A stretch of DNA of 48,405 nt from positions 1 through 48,405 of the forward strand of contig JAKQEZ010000358.1 of NCBI GenBank assembly GCA_029558435.1, in the 5' to 3' direction. The stretch is from Bacteroidota bacterium (GTDB lineage: Bacteria; Bacteroidota; Bacteroidia; Flavobacteriales; Crocinitomicaceae). The position numbers were made by a program, and so were the translations under genes. The number at the start of each line of letters is the position of its first letter. Position 1 is the stretch's first letter. The notes under the pieces are model-generated. The model made no database searches. It saw nothing but the letters and a program-made list of their open reading frames with translations, and was not told the origin of the DNA. Below are positions 33,368-41,514 of the stretch, one piece after another.

Positions 33368-33889
33368 TTAATCTTCATCTGTTGCGCCTGGAACATAGCG
33401 TTTCAAAGCTCTTGCCACCCCTATTTTCCAAGTATTTATATTTCCTTCTAATTGCAAACTATTGATCAAATCAACTACTTTTTCAATGGGCATCCCATAG
33501 CGCAAGGTCCCTGAAATCAATTTGGCATAGTTCCAATATTCAGGGTTGAATTTGTAGGAAAGTCCCTCAATGGTTGTTTTGTAACCACGCGTATTTTTAT
33601 ACTGAAAATCATAGCGCGATGAACCATCGTTTTCTTTTCCTTTAATAATCAATCCTTCTTCAACCCAACGTGGAATTGCAATACCATCTTCATCGTCTAA
33701 AAGACCTGTAAAAATTTCATACGGTCGCCCATCAATTAAACCGATAAAAGCAATCCATTTTTCTTTGTTGTTTTGAAAACGAACTACTTCAGCATCCAAA
33801 GCCACTGGTCGCGTAGTTGGAAAAGGCAAATGCTGCTCCAACTTTTCTGCATCAACTACAGGTATTGATTCGTTCAATGTTGCTTCCAT
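33368..33889 (-). CDS. RNR-associated protein resembling the C-terminal (TSCPD-like) domain of other RNRs
   Basis: A 173-residue protein. The centre has KWIAFIGLIDGRPYEIFTGLL and the end has ISGTLRYGMPIEKVVDLI and NTWKIGVARALKRYVPG. These resemble the segment that follows the catalytic core in large class I/II RNR proteins. As a separate gene at the head of the nrdB-nrdA operon it may be a detached regulatory or accessory domain. The resemblance is from memory of family motifs and needs a profile search. It starts at the ATG at 33889, with a promoter-like TATATTTG upstream. Confidence 0.6.
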   Translation of the reverse strand: MEATLNESIPVVDAEKLEQHLPFPTTRPVALDAEVVRFQNNKEKWIAFIGLIDGRPYEIFTGLLDDEDGIAIPRWVEEGLIIKGKENDGSSRYDFQYKNTRGYKTTIEGLSYKFNPEYWNYAKLISGTLRYGMPIEKVVDLINSLQLEGNINTWKIGVARALKRYVPGATDED

Positions 33890-33934
33890 TTTAATTTGAG
33901 TGATTTAGAAATCTATTTTCAATTATTCGGTGAA

Positions 33935-33942
33935 CAAATATA
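33935..33942 (-). promoter_or_regulatory. Predicted -7 element of the RNR operon
   Basis: Minus-strand TATATTTG, 45 nt before the first RNR-operon ATG. No clear -33. Confidence 0.4.
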
Positions 33943-33974
33943 AATTAATAAACATTTGAAAAAAATATATTTTT

Positions 33975-34053
33975 AAAAAGTTTACAAACAATTTATACTT
34001 ACACATTGATTATCAGCTATATAAAATTTATCAACAATCAAAAAGTTTACAAA
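33975..34053. repeat. Duplicated 14-nt motif in the nrd/nitroreductase divergent region
   Basis: The 328-nt gap 33890-34217 has no gene. It is very AT-rich and contains AAAAAGTTTACAAA twice (33975-33988 and 34040-34053). A shorter TTTACAA occurs again at 34082. These could be operators for the RNR operon or the nitroreductase. They do not match the NrdR box consensus. Confidence 0.4.
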
Positions 34054-34184
34054 AAATAAAAAATATTTGAATTTTAGCATTTACAATCTAAACAATTATT
34101 TGTAACATTCAAACTAAAAAAATGATTTTTTATTGACAATTTTTCTTTCTAGTGGTGAAACGTAAATCTTCTCTTTAAATTTGT

Positions 34185-34192
34185 TATTTTTG
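34185..34192 (+). promoter_or_regulatory. Predicted -7 element of the nitroreductase-mutL operon
   Basis: TATTTTTG 25 nt before the ATG. A second match (TAAATTTG, 34176-34183) lies just upstream. Confidence 0.45.
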
Positions 34193-34217
34193 CACTTTAA
34201 AAGGACACAATATTCAA

Positions 34218-34805
34218 ATGAAATACAATCTTTCTGAAATAACCGATTTAATACGCAACCGACGCACCATTTTTCCAGAACAATACAGTTCTAGAAAAGT
34301 ACACAAAGAACAAGTTGAATTAATTTTAAACAATGCTATTTGGGCGCCAACACATGGAAAAACACAACCGTGGAAATTTCATGTATTTATGGAGGATGGC
34401 TTGCAACGTTTAAGTGATTTTTTAGGAAAAACATATTTAGAAATTACTCCAAAAGAAGAGCAAAACGATATGAAATTGGCAAAATTGGTGGCGCGCCCTT
34501 TGCGTTCATCTGTTGTTATTGCTGTTTCACTTGACAGACAACCTACGAGTAAAATCAACGAATTGGAAGAAATTGAAGCCATTGCTTGTGCTATTCAAAA
34601 CATGAGTTTAACATGCACTGCGTATGGACTGGGAAGCTTTTGGGCAACACCGAAACTTATATATTCCGATGAAATGAAAAACTTCTTGGGTTTAAAATCA
34701 GAAGACAAATGCTTGAGTTTATTTTTCATTGGTTATCCCGAAGGTGAATGGCCAAAAGCTCAACGAAGACCAATAGAATATTCAACGAACTGGGTTACCG
34801 AATAA
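34218..34805 (+). CDS. Nitroreductase-family FMN oxidoreductase
   Basis: A 195-residue protein of the nitroreductase fold: N-terminal IRNRRTIFPEQYSSRKV, the FMN-binding APTHGKTQPWKFHVF, and AIACAIQNMSLTCTAYGLGSFW. C-terminal LFFIGYPEGEWPKAQRRP completes the pattern. The enzymes use FMN and NAD(P)H; the natural substrate is unknown. The stop lies 4 nt before mutL, so it is the first gene of a long run of same-strand genes. Confidence 0.88.
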   Translation: MKYNLSEITDLIRNRRTIFPEQYSSRKVHKEQVELILNNAIWAPTHGKTQPWKFHVFMEDGLQRLSDFLGKTYLEITPKEEQNDMKLAKLVARPLRSSVVIAVSLDRQPTSKINELEEIEAIACAIQNMSLTCTAYGLGSFWATPKLIYSDEMKNFLGLKSEDKCLSLFFIGYPEGEWPKAQRRPIEYSTNWVTE

Positions 34806-34809
34806 GCGT

Positions 34810-36642
34810 ATGAAAGGAATCATTTCTGTACTTCCGGACCACATAGCCAATCAAATTGCTGCAGGAGAGGTGATTCAACGCCCGGCTTCTGTTGTTAAAG
34901 AATTGGTGGAAAATGCACTTGATGCCGGAGCTACACGAATTGTGGTAAACATTAAAGACGCTGGGCGCACACTCATTCAAATTACCGACGATGGCAAGGG
35001 AATGAATGCAACCGATGCCGAATTGTGTTTTTTGCGCCATGCAACCAGTAAAATTCATACCGCAGCAGACTTATTCAACCTCAGCACCAAAGGTTTTAGA
35101 GGCGAGGCGTTGGCCAGTATTGCTGCTATTGCCCATGTTACGTTGCAAACCAAAGAAGAAAACGCCGATACGGGCACACTCATACAAATTGAAGGTAACA
35201 AAATCATTTCGAAAGAAGAAGTGGTGTGCAACAAAGGAACTAATTTTGAGGTAAAAAACTTGTTTTACAACGTTCCTGCTCGTCGCAATTTTTTAAAATC
35301 CAACGATGTGGAATTTCGCCATATCCGCGATGAATTTGAACGCATCGTTTTGGCACATCCCAATGTGAATTTTGTTTTAATCCATAACGACACCGAAGTG
35401 TACAACTTGCGCAGTGCCGTATTGAGAAAACGCATTGTGGATGTAATTGGCGACAAACAAAATGAACGCTTGGTGCCAATTTTTGAAGAAACCAGTATTG
35501 CAAAAATAACTGGGTTTGTCATAAAACCTGAATACGCTAAAAAAACAAGAGGCGAACAGTTTTTCTTTGTGAACAACCGTTTTTTTAAAGATGCCTATTT
35601 CAACAATGCGGTGAGCAAAGCGTTTGATAATTTGATTCAACCCAAAACTTATCCGGGTTATTTTATCTATTTCGACATTGATCCGGCAAAAATTGACGTA
35701 AATGTGCATCCTACAAAAACTGAAATCAAGTTTGAAGAGGATAGAAACATTTACATGGTGCTATTGAGTTCCATCAAAGAAGCATTAGGAAAATACAACA
35801 TTGCTCCAACACTTGATTTTGAACGCGAACAAAGTTTTGATATTCCCTATGAAATGTTGTCAAAACCAGCAGTTCAACCACAAATAAAGGTCAACCCACA
35901 TTTTAACCCTTTCGATACACCAACAAGAGGCGGCTCAACTGCTTCTAAAAATGTGGCTCTCAACAAATTTGGTTATGGCGAAAACACAACAACACAGCAA
36001 GATTGGGAGAATTTTTATAAAATAGACGAGCTAGAAGAACAAGAAGAAGAAGTTGTGCAACAAAGCTTTGAATTGGAAGAAACTTCTACAAAATTTGAAC
36101 AATTCATTGTGCGCTCGCCCTATTTAATTTTTCCATCCAAAAACGGCTTGATGGTGGTTCACGGTAAACGTGCCGTGGAACGTATCACCTATGACGATAT
36201 GATGCGCGAATTTATTGTCCGTCCGATTGCTTCGCAAACCTTGTTATTTCCCTACGAAAAAGAAATTTCTAAGGGAGAGGAAAGCATTTGGAACAGTCAA
36301 ATGGGCTTGTTGCAACGCCTAGGATTTGAAAGCACAATTGCTGATAGCATGTTGCTATTAACAGCTGTACCCGCCGTTTTGGAAGAAGAAGCCATCAACG
36401 AATGCATCGATGCTATTCTAGATAATTTAGCCCATTCTTCGATTGACAAAGGCGATATTGCACACATTTTAGTGGCCAACATTTCAAAAAGCATAGGAAA
36501 AAGCAAACACCTTTCAGACAACAAGGAAAGTGTTACCAACTTGGTGGAAACGTTGTTTCAATGCGCCGACCATAGTTATACGCCTAGCGGTAAACAAATT
36601 ATTAAAACAATTTTATTAACCGATATTCATCAACTTTTTTAA
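34810..36642 (+). CDS. mutL: DNA mismatch repair protein MutL (degenerate endonuclease motifs)
   Basis: A 610-residue MutL. The N-terminal GHKL ATPase is intact: ELVENALDAGA (Glu34, Asn35), DDGKG (60-64), and KGFRGEALASI with the Lys/Arg loop. The C-terminal dimerisation domain (about 420-610) does not keep the endonuclease motifs. The DQHA-type segment reads VHGKRAVER (450-458), and the CPHGRP-type segment reads TPSGKQ (591-596). Metal binding and nicking are therefore unlikely by sequence. The mismatch-repair matchmaker role is retained. A linker (370-420) is Gln/Glu-rich. Confidence 0.95.
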   Translation: MKGIISVLPDHIANQIAAGEVIQRPASVVKELVENALDAGATRIVVNIKDAGRTLIQITDDGKGMNATDAELCFLRHATSKIHTAADLFNLSTKGFRGEALASIAAIAHVTLQTKEENADTGTLIQIEGNKIISKEEVVCNKGTNFEVKNLFYNVPARRNFLKSNDVEFRHIRDEFERIVLAHPNVNFVLIHNDTEVYNLRSAVLRKRIVDVIGDKQNERLVPIFEETSIAKITGFVIKPEYAKKTRGEQFFFVNNRFFKDAYFNNAVSKAFDNLIQPKTYPGYFIYFDIDPAKIDVNVHPTKTEIKFEEDRNIYMVLLSSIKEALGKYNIAPTLDFEREQSFDIPYEMLSKPAVQPQIKVNPHFNPFDTPTRGGSTASKNVALNKFGYGENTTTQQDWENFYKIDELEEQEEEVVQQSFELEETSTKFEQFIVRSPYLIFPSKNGLMVVHGKRAVERITYDDMMREFIVRPIASQTLLFPYEKEISKGEESIWNSQMGLLQRLGFESTIADSMLLLTAVPAVLEEEAINECIDAILDNLAHSSIDKGDIAHILVANISKSIGKSKHLSDNKESVTNLVETLFQCADHSYTPSGKQIIKTILLTDIHQLF

Positions 36643-36644
36643 AT

Positions 36645-37403
36645 ATGTTTCAAAATATTCCAGTTGTTACCAAAAACATTTTATTCATCAACATTTTGGT
36701 GTATGTTGCAATGATGGTTGGCATCAATACCGGCTTTGAAAATTTGCCTTTTTTATTGAGTGCCCATTATTTTAACGCCCCTACGTTTGAGCCCTATCAA
36801 ATTGTAACCCACATGTTTACACATGATACTAGCAATATTTTGCATATTTTATTCAACATGTTGCTTTTGGTTTCATTTGGTTCGCACCTTGAACGTATTT
36901 GGGGTCCAAAACGCTATTTCATTTTTTACATTGCAAGTGGAATTGGCGCATTGGTACTTTACAACTCATTGGGAATGTATGAATTACACCAAATCAAACA
37001 AGCGTTAATTGCAGATGGCTACAATATTGATGTAGTCAACGAATTTGTGAAAGGTACAGGAACTGTAACAAACTTGCCCGTTCATTCCGACATGAGTCAG
37101 GTGTTGTTTAACGAATACAGCGGCATGAGTTTAAGTTCAATGGCAGGTGCTTCAGGTGCTATTTTTGGGTTGTTAGCAGCTTTTGCTATGTTATTTCCAA
37201 ATACCGAATTGATGTTATTGTTTCCACCCATTCCAATTAAAGCAAAGTATTTGATTGGCGGTTATTTAGCATATGAAATTTACATGAGTTTCTTCTCTAC
37301 AACTATTGACAATATTGCCCATTTGGCGCACGTTGGTGGTGCTGTTGTAGGTATTATTTTTGTAATTTACTGGCGCAAAAAAGATAGAAACCACTTTTAT
37401 TAA
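36645..37403 (+). CDS. Rhomboid-family intramembrane serine protease 1
   Basis: A 252-residue rhomboid. It has about six membrane helices with HILFNM (His67, Asn71), catalytic Ser170 in GASGAIFG and catalytic His229 in AHVGGA. A loop insertion (about 111-166) separates the helix bearing the HxxxN motif from the Ser helix. It starts 2 nt after the mutL stop. A second rhomboid follows. Confidence 0.9.
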   Translation: MFQNIPVVTKNILFINILVYVAMMVGINTGFENLPFLLSAHYFNAPTFEPYQIVTHMFTHDTSNILHILFNMLLLVSFGSHLERIWGPKRYFIFYIASGIGALVLYNSLGMYELHQIKQALIADGYNIDVVNEFVKGTGTVTNLPVHSDMSQVLFNEYSGMSLSSMAGASGAIFGLLAAFAMLFPNTELMLLFPPIPIKAKYLIGGYLAYEIYMSFFSTTIDNIAHLAHVGGAVVGIIFVIYWRKKDRNHFY

Positions 37404-37414
37404 AATATTTGGAA

Positions 37415-38323
37415 ATGCGAACGTCAACTAATTTTGTTAGCGATTTAAAAAGCACGTTTTATTCGGGTGGAATGACCGTAAAATTGATATTCATCAACGT
37501 GTTGGTGTTTATTGTAATTGGTGTTTTAGAAGTTCTTGCTCGCATTATTGGTGGAAACGTTGGCAATGGCATAACAGAATTAACCATTTCTATTTTTACA
37601 CTATCGGCTTCATTCAAAGCGTTTATTTTTAAACCTTGGGGACTTTTTACCAGCATTTTCACGCATTTTGGATTGATGCACCTTTTGTTTAACATGCTAT
37701 TTTTGTATAGTGTTGGTAGGATGTTTGAACAATTTTTTAGCGCCAAACGTTTGTTGTACACCTATATTTTGGGGGGCTTAGCTGGCGGTATTTTTGAATT
37801 GGTTTCGCATTTAATTCTACCAGGAGTTGAAGGTGGATTGGTTGTTGGCGCATCGGGGGCGGTAATGGCTATTTTGGTGGCAACTGCTTTTTATCAACCA
37901 CAGTTAACGGTTTCTATTTGGGGATTATTCAACATGCGCTTGATTTATCTGGCCTTGATTTTCATTCTTATCAATTTGTATAGTGCTGGAATGGGCATTG
38001 AAGATGGAACCGCTTATTTTGCACATTTGGGTGGTGCTTTGTTGGGTTATTTCTCGGTTAAAAACCCATTTAGCTCCAACAACATCATCAACCGTGGAAT
38101 AAGAATGGGCGATCAATTGATGCAAATTTTTAAAAAGAAACCGAAATCTTCGTTCAATAAATCAACAAGCAATGCTCGTTTTAAAACCGACGAAGATTAC
38201 AACTTTGAAGCAAAACAACGCCAAGAAAAAATTGATAAGATTTTAGATAAAATTTCCAAATCGGGATATGAATCACTGACAAAAGAAGAAAAAGACTTTT
38301 TGTTTAGACAAAGTAATAAGTAA
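37415..38323 (+). CDS. Rhomboid-family intramembrane serine protease 2, with cytoplasmic tail
   Basis: A 302-residue rhomboid (start at the ATG at 37415; the TTG six bases upstream is less likely). It has HLLFNM, catalytic Ser in GASGAVMA and catalytic His in FAHLGGALLGY. Residues about 215-302 form a charged cytoplasmic tail ending in SKSGYESLTKEEKDFLFR, a conserved terminal module seen in many Bacteroidota rhomboids. It is coupled to the preceding rhomboid (11-nt gap) and to the following gene (TAATG overlap). Confidence 0.88.
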   Translation: MRTSTNFVSDLKSTFYSGGMTVKLIFINVLVFIVIGVLEVLARIIGGNVGNGITELTISIFTLSASFKAFIFKPWGLFTSIFTHFGLMHLLFNMLFLYSVGRMFEQFFSAKRLLYTYILGGLAGGIFELVSHLILPGVEGGLVVGASGAVMAILVATAFYQPQLTVSIWGLFNMRLIYLALIFILINLYSAGMGIEDGTAYFAHLGGALLGYFSVKNPFSSNNIINRGIRMGDQLMQIFKKKPKSSFNKSTSNARFKTDEDYNFEAKQRQEKIDKILDKISKSGYESLTKEEKDFLFRQSNK

Positions 38324-39441
38324 TGGCTGGCAAATTTCATTGGTTGAAGCATATCATTCGTTTTTCTAACTACGTTAGGATAGGCTCCATCGTGTTGATA
38401 ATTTCCCTACTTATTGCTTACCTTACTCCGTTAATTCACCCAGAAAACTTGTGGCTTTTACCATTTTTTGGACTAGCCTACCCTATTTTAGTTGCAATTT
38501 TATTCATCACCATCATTTATTGGCTGTTGATGCGCAAATGGAAGTGGGTGCTTGCGCTGCTGGTGCTTTTTTTGATTGGCATTAGCTATTTCCTTCGTTT
38601 GTTTGCATTTGGAGAAGTTATTGAAACGCCAATAAATGCCAAAACAAGTCTAAAAATCTTGTCAAACAACGTGCAAATATTTGATTTATACGACGAAAAT
38701 AGGCAACAGAAATACCAAACACGCGATAGTATTTTCAATTATGCCATTGCACAAGAACCCGATATTGTTTGTTTTCAAGAGTTTTATAACAAAGACAATC
38801 CAACCGATTTTCAAACCATTCAACTTTTCAAAAAAGAATTTAAAGCAGTTGATTATCACCAGCGTTTTATATACAAACCTGTTGGTCGACAAAATTTTGG
38901 GGTCATCATGTTTTCACGTTTGCCCGTTATTGCCAAAGGAGATGTGAATTTTGAATACCAAGACGAAACCAATTACAATTTTTGCATCTATATGGATGTC
39001 GTTAAAAACACCGATACATTTCGCATTTACAACGCCCATTTGCAATCATTTAGAATTAGTAAAATTGAAGACGACACTCTAAAAACAGAGCAAATTAAAG
39101 GAATTGCAGAAAAATTAAGAACTGCCTATCCAAAAAGAGCCGACCAAGCAATGAGCATACACGAACACATTCAAAATTCTCCCTATCCGGTTATTATTTG
39201 TGGCGATTTCAACGACACACCTGTTTCATTTGTTTACAACCAATTTAGCAGTCTTTTAACCGATGCATTTTTGAATTGTGGAAGCGGAATTGGCGCCACT
39301 TATGTTGGTAAATTGCCTGCCGGAAGAATTGACTACATTTTTCATTCACCAGCATTGGTTTCAACCGGTTTTAATATTCAAAAAAGTTATTTCAGTGATC
39401 ACCGTGCAGTTTCTTGTACCATTAGTAAAATCAACCCATAA
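38323..39441 (+). CDS. Membrane-anchored endonuclease/exonuclease/phosphatase-family protein
   Basis: A 372-residue EEP-fold metal phosphodiesterase. Three N-terminal membrane helices (about 16-34, 38-62, 68-90) are followed by the catalytic domain (105-372) with LSNNVQIF, PDIVCFQEF (metal Glu), CGDFNDTP and SDHRAV (catalytic His). The substrate could be DNA, RNA or phospholipid, and cannot be told from sequence. It overlaps both neighbours by one base, so the genes are translationally coupled. Confidence 0.87.
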   Translation: MAGKFHWLKHIIRFSNYVRIGSIVLIISLLIAYLTPLIHPENLWLLPFFGLAYPILVAILFITIIYWLLMRKWKWVLALLVLFLIGISYFLRLFAFGEVIETPINAKTSLKILSNNVQIFDLYDENRQQKYQTRDSIFNYAIAQEPDIVCFQEFYNKDNPTDFQTIQLFKKEFKAVDYHQRFIYKPVGRQNFGVIMFSRLPVIAKGDVNFEYQDETNYNFCIYMDVVKNTDTFRIYNAHLQSFRISKIEDDTLKTEQIKGIAEKLRTAYPKRADQAMSIHEHIQNSPYPVIICGDFNDTPVSFVYNQFSSLLTDAFLNCGSGIGATYVGKLPAGRIDYIFHSPALVSTGFNIQKSYFSDHRAVSCTISKINP

Positions 39442-40172
39442 TGAGCAGCGAAGAATTAGTTAGATTGAACAAATATTTGAGTGAACTAGGTTATTGTTCG
39501 CGCCGTCACGCCGACAAACTCATTGATGAAAAACGTATTTTGGTAAACGGTAATTTACCCGAAATGGGAACAAAAGTTAACCGCAACGACAGCATTCAGG
39601 TGGATGGTGAATACATTCAGGGTAGCGCCACCAAAAAAGTTTATTTGGCACTCAACAAACCACGTGGAATTGTGTGCACAACCGACACCCGAAGAGAGAA
39701 AAACAACATTGTGGATTTTATGAATTATCCAACACGTATTTTTCCTATTGGTCGACTGGATAAAGACAGTGAAGGGTTGATTTTTCTTACCAACGATGGC
39801 GATATTGTCAACAAAATATTGCGTGCACGCTATAACCACGAAAAAGAATACATTGTTCGCGTAAACCACCCGATTACACGTTCATTTATTGAAGGAATGA
39901 GCAATGGAGTGCCAATTTTAGGAACAGTAACCCAACCGTGTGTGGTGACACAGATCGATCGTTTTCATTTCCGCATTATTTTAACGCAAGGACTTAATCG
40001 TCAAATTCGTCGCATGTGTGAATATTTTGATTATCGTGTTCGAGAGTTAAAACGTATTCGCATCATGAATATACATTTGGACACTCCAATTGGCGAATAC
40101 CGTGAATTTACGGAAGATGAATTGACAGAGTTGTTGCGCCTTTGCGAAGAAAAAGAAAACGAAGTCGATTAA
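39441..40172 (+). CDS. rluF: 23S rRNA pseudouridine synthase, RluF type
   Basis: A 243-residue RsuA/RluB/E/F-type synthase. An N-terminal S4 RNA-binding domain (1-60: LNKYLSELGYCSRRHADKLI) is followed by the catalytic domain with Asp107 in GRLDKDSEGLIFLTNDGD and the RluF-like IVDFMNYPTRIFP block. The KILRARYNHEKEY and LTQGLNRQIRRMCEYFDYRV segments are characteristic. By family it modifies U2604 of 23S rRNA. It starts at the last base of the EEP gene stop. Confidence 0.88.
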   Translation: MSSEELVRLNKYLSELGYCSRRHADKLIDEKRILVNGNLPEMGTKVNRNDSIQVDGEYIQGSATKKVYLALNKPRGIVCTTDTRREKNNIVDFMNYPTRIFPIGRLDKDSEGLIFLTNDGDIVNKILRARYNHEKEYIVRVNHPITRSFIEGMSNGVPILGTVTQPCVVTQIDRFHFRIILTQGLNRQIRRMCEYFDYRVRELKRIRIMNIHLDTPIGEYREFTEDELTELLRLCEEKENEVD

Positions 40173-40187
40173 ATTTGTACATATCGA

Positions 40188-40209
40188 CATATCGTAATAT
40201 TGCGATATG
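40188..40209. promoter_or_regulatory. Imperfect 22-bp palindromic operator upstream of the MFS transporter
   Basis: CATATCG-N8-CGATATG, with the inner 8 bp palindromic except for one base pair. A third copy of CATATCGA lies immediately upstream at 40180. It sits just upstream of the -7 element TATTTTTG (40223-40230), in the place of a -33 box or overlapping it, as expected for a repressor site. Confidence 0.72.
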
Positions 40210-40222
40210 ATAAAATTAGCCG

Positions 40223-40230
40223 TATTTTTG
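40223..40230 (+). promoter_or_regulatory. Predicted -7 element of the MFS transporter gene
   Basis: TATTTTTG 10 nt before the ATG at 40241. Confidence 0.55.
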
Positions 40231-40240
40231 CACCCTCGTT

Positions 40241-41455
40241 ATGCAAAAAAAATCAGTTAATCGAACATTTCTTATTCTTCTTTTAGGAATCCTTGCAGCC
40301 ATTGGTCCGTTTACCATTGACATGTATTTACCCGGATTTCAACAAATTGCAACAGCATTTCAGGTAGAAGAACAACAAGTAGCCTTTACGCTAACATCCT
40401 ATTTTTTTGGAATTGCTGTGGGGCAATTAATTTATGGTCCGATAGTGGACAAATACGGTAGAAAAAAACCATTGCTTGTTGGGTTATCCATCTATATCAT
40501 TGCTTCTTTAGGTTGTGCAATTGCTTTCAATTTAGAATCACTCATTGCCATGCGGTTGTTACAAGCTTTAGGTGCATGTGTGGGAATGGTGGCTTCCAAT
40601 GCTATTATTAGCGATGTTTACGAAGTAGAAAAACGGGCTAAAGCATTTTCATTAATCATGTTGGTGATGGGAGTTGCCCCGTTAATTGCACCCAGTTTAG
40701 GAAGTATTTTTATAATCAACTATGGTTGGGCGACCATTTTTTACTTTCTTGCCTTGTTTTCATTTTTGGTTTTCATGTTGATTTATTTTTTCTTGCCCGA
40801 AACAAGTGAACACATGCACAGCCATAAATTACGTGGAAAGAAAATAGCATTGGGGTATTATTTCATTTTGCGCAACAAAGTGTTTTTAAATTACACCTTG
40901 GCAAGTAGTCTTTCCATGTCGATTTTGTTTGGATACATTTCATCTGCATCGTTTATATTTTTGACCTATTTTGGATTGAGTAAAGAAACCTTTTCACTTG
41001 TATTTGCCATCAATGCTTCGGGGTTAATTAGTGGAAGTTATGTGAATGGGTTACTCACCTCCCGCTTTCATTTTATAAAAATTGCCAAAGTGGCAGTTAT
41101 TGTTTTACTAGCTGTTAGCGGTTGTGTGTTGTTCATTGTTTCTACTACGCCAACCCTGCCCTATCAATGGGTGGTAGCAAGTTTGTTTTCCATTTTATTT
41201 TTACTTGGCTTTATCAATCCCAATACCACAGCGGCATCATTTGCTCCATTTTCTGGAAATGCAGGAGCGGCTTCAGCTTTAGGAGGTGCAATTAGAATGG
41301 GAGTTGGAGCAATAACCGCTTCCATCGTTGGAGTATTACAAAGTGATTCACTTGTAACTGTTTTTGTAATTATACTTGCGCTTGCTGTTGCAGTTGTTGT
41401 GCTTACGTTTAAAGCACCATCAATTGAATCCAAACTGAAAGACACTCACAATTAG
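40241..41455 (+). CDS. Bcr/CflA-family MFS multidrug transporter
   Basis: A 404-residue 12-helix major facilitator. The start contains GPFTIDMYLPGFQQIA, typical of Bcr/CflA drug exporters. Motif A reads GPIVDKYGRKKPLLVG, and RLLQALGACVGMVASNAIISD and PLIAPSLGS follow. It would export drugs by proton antiport at the inner membrane. The palindrome just upstream suggests control by a dedicated repressor encoded elsewhere. Confidence 0.9.
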   Translation: MQKKSVNRTFLILLLGILAAIGPFTIDMYLPGFQQIATAFQVEEQQVAFTLTSYFFGIAVGQLIYGPIVDKYGRKKPLLVGLSIYIIASLGCAIAFNLESLIAMRLLQALGACVGMVASNAIISDVYEVEKRAKAFSLIMLVMGVAPLIAPSLGSIFIINYGWATIFYFLALFSFLVFMLIYFFLPETSEHMHSHKLRGKKIALGYYFILRNKVFLNYTLASSLSMSILFGYISSASFIFLTYFGLSKETFSLVFAINASGLISGSYVNGLLTSRFHFIKIAKVAVIVLLAVSGCVLFIVSTTPTLPYQWVVASLFSILFLLGFINPNTTAASFAPFSGNAGAASALGGAIRMGVGAITASIVGVLQSDSLVTVFVIILALAVAVVVLTFKAPSIESKLKDTHN

Positions 41456-41482
41456 TACGTTTCATAAGAAAATTAAATGTTC

Positions 41483-41490
41483 TATATTTG
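41483..41490 (+). promoter_or_regulatory. Predicted -7 element of the TPR-HTH gene
   Basis: TATATTTG. It overlaps the TTG at 41488, so that codon cannot be the translation start of this transcript. Confidence 0.45.
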
Positions 41491-41514
41491 CTGAAAAACA
41501 AATTATCTATTATT

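Noticed and set aside
34028..34038. DnaA box (TTATCAACA) as a replication origin
   Set aside because: A single imperfect site with no cluster, no dnaA/dnaN context; chance in AT-rich DNA is likely.
41488..41514. TTG at 41488 as start of the TPR-HTH gene
   Set aside because: It overlaps the -7 element TATATTTG, so it would not be on the transcript from this promoter.
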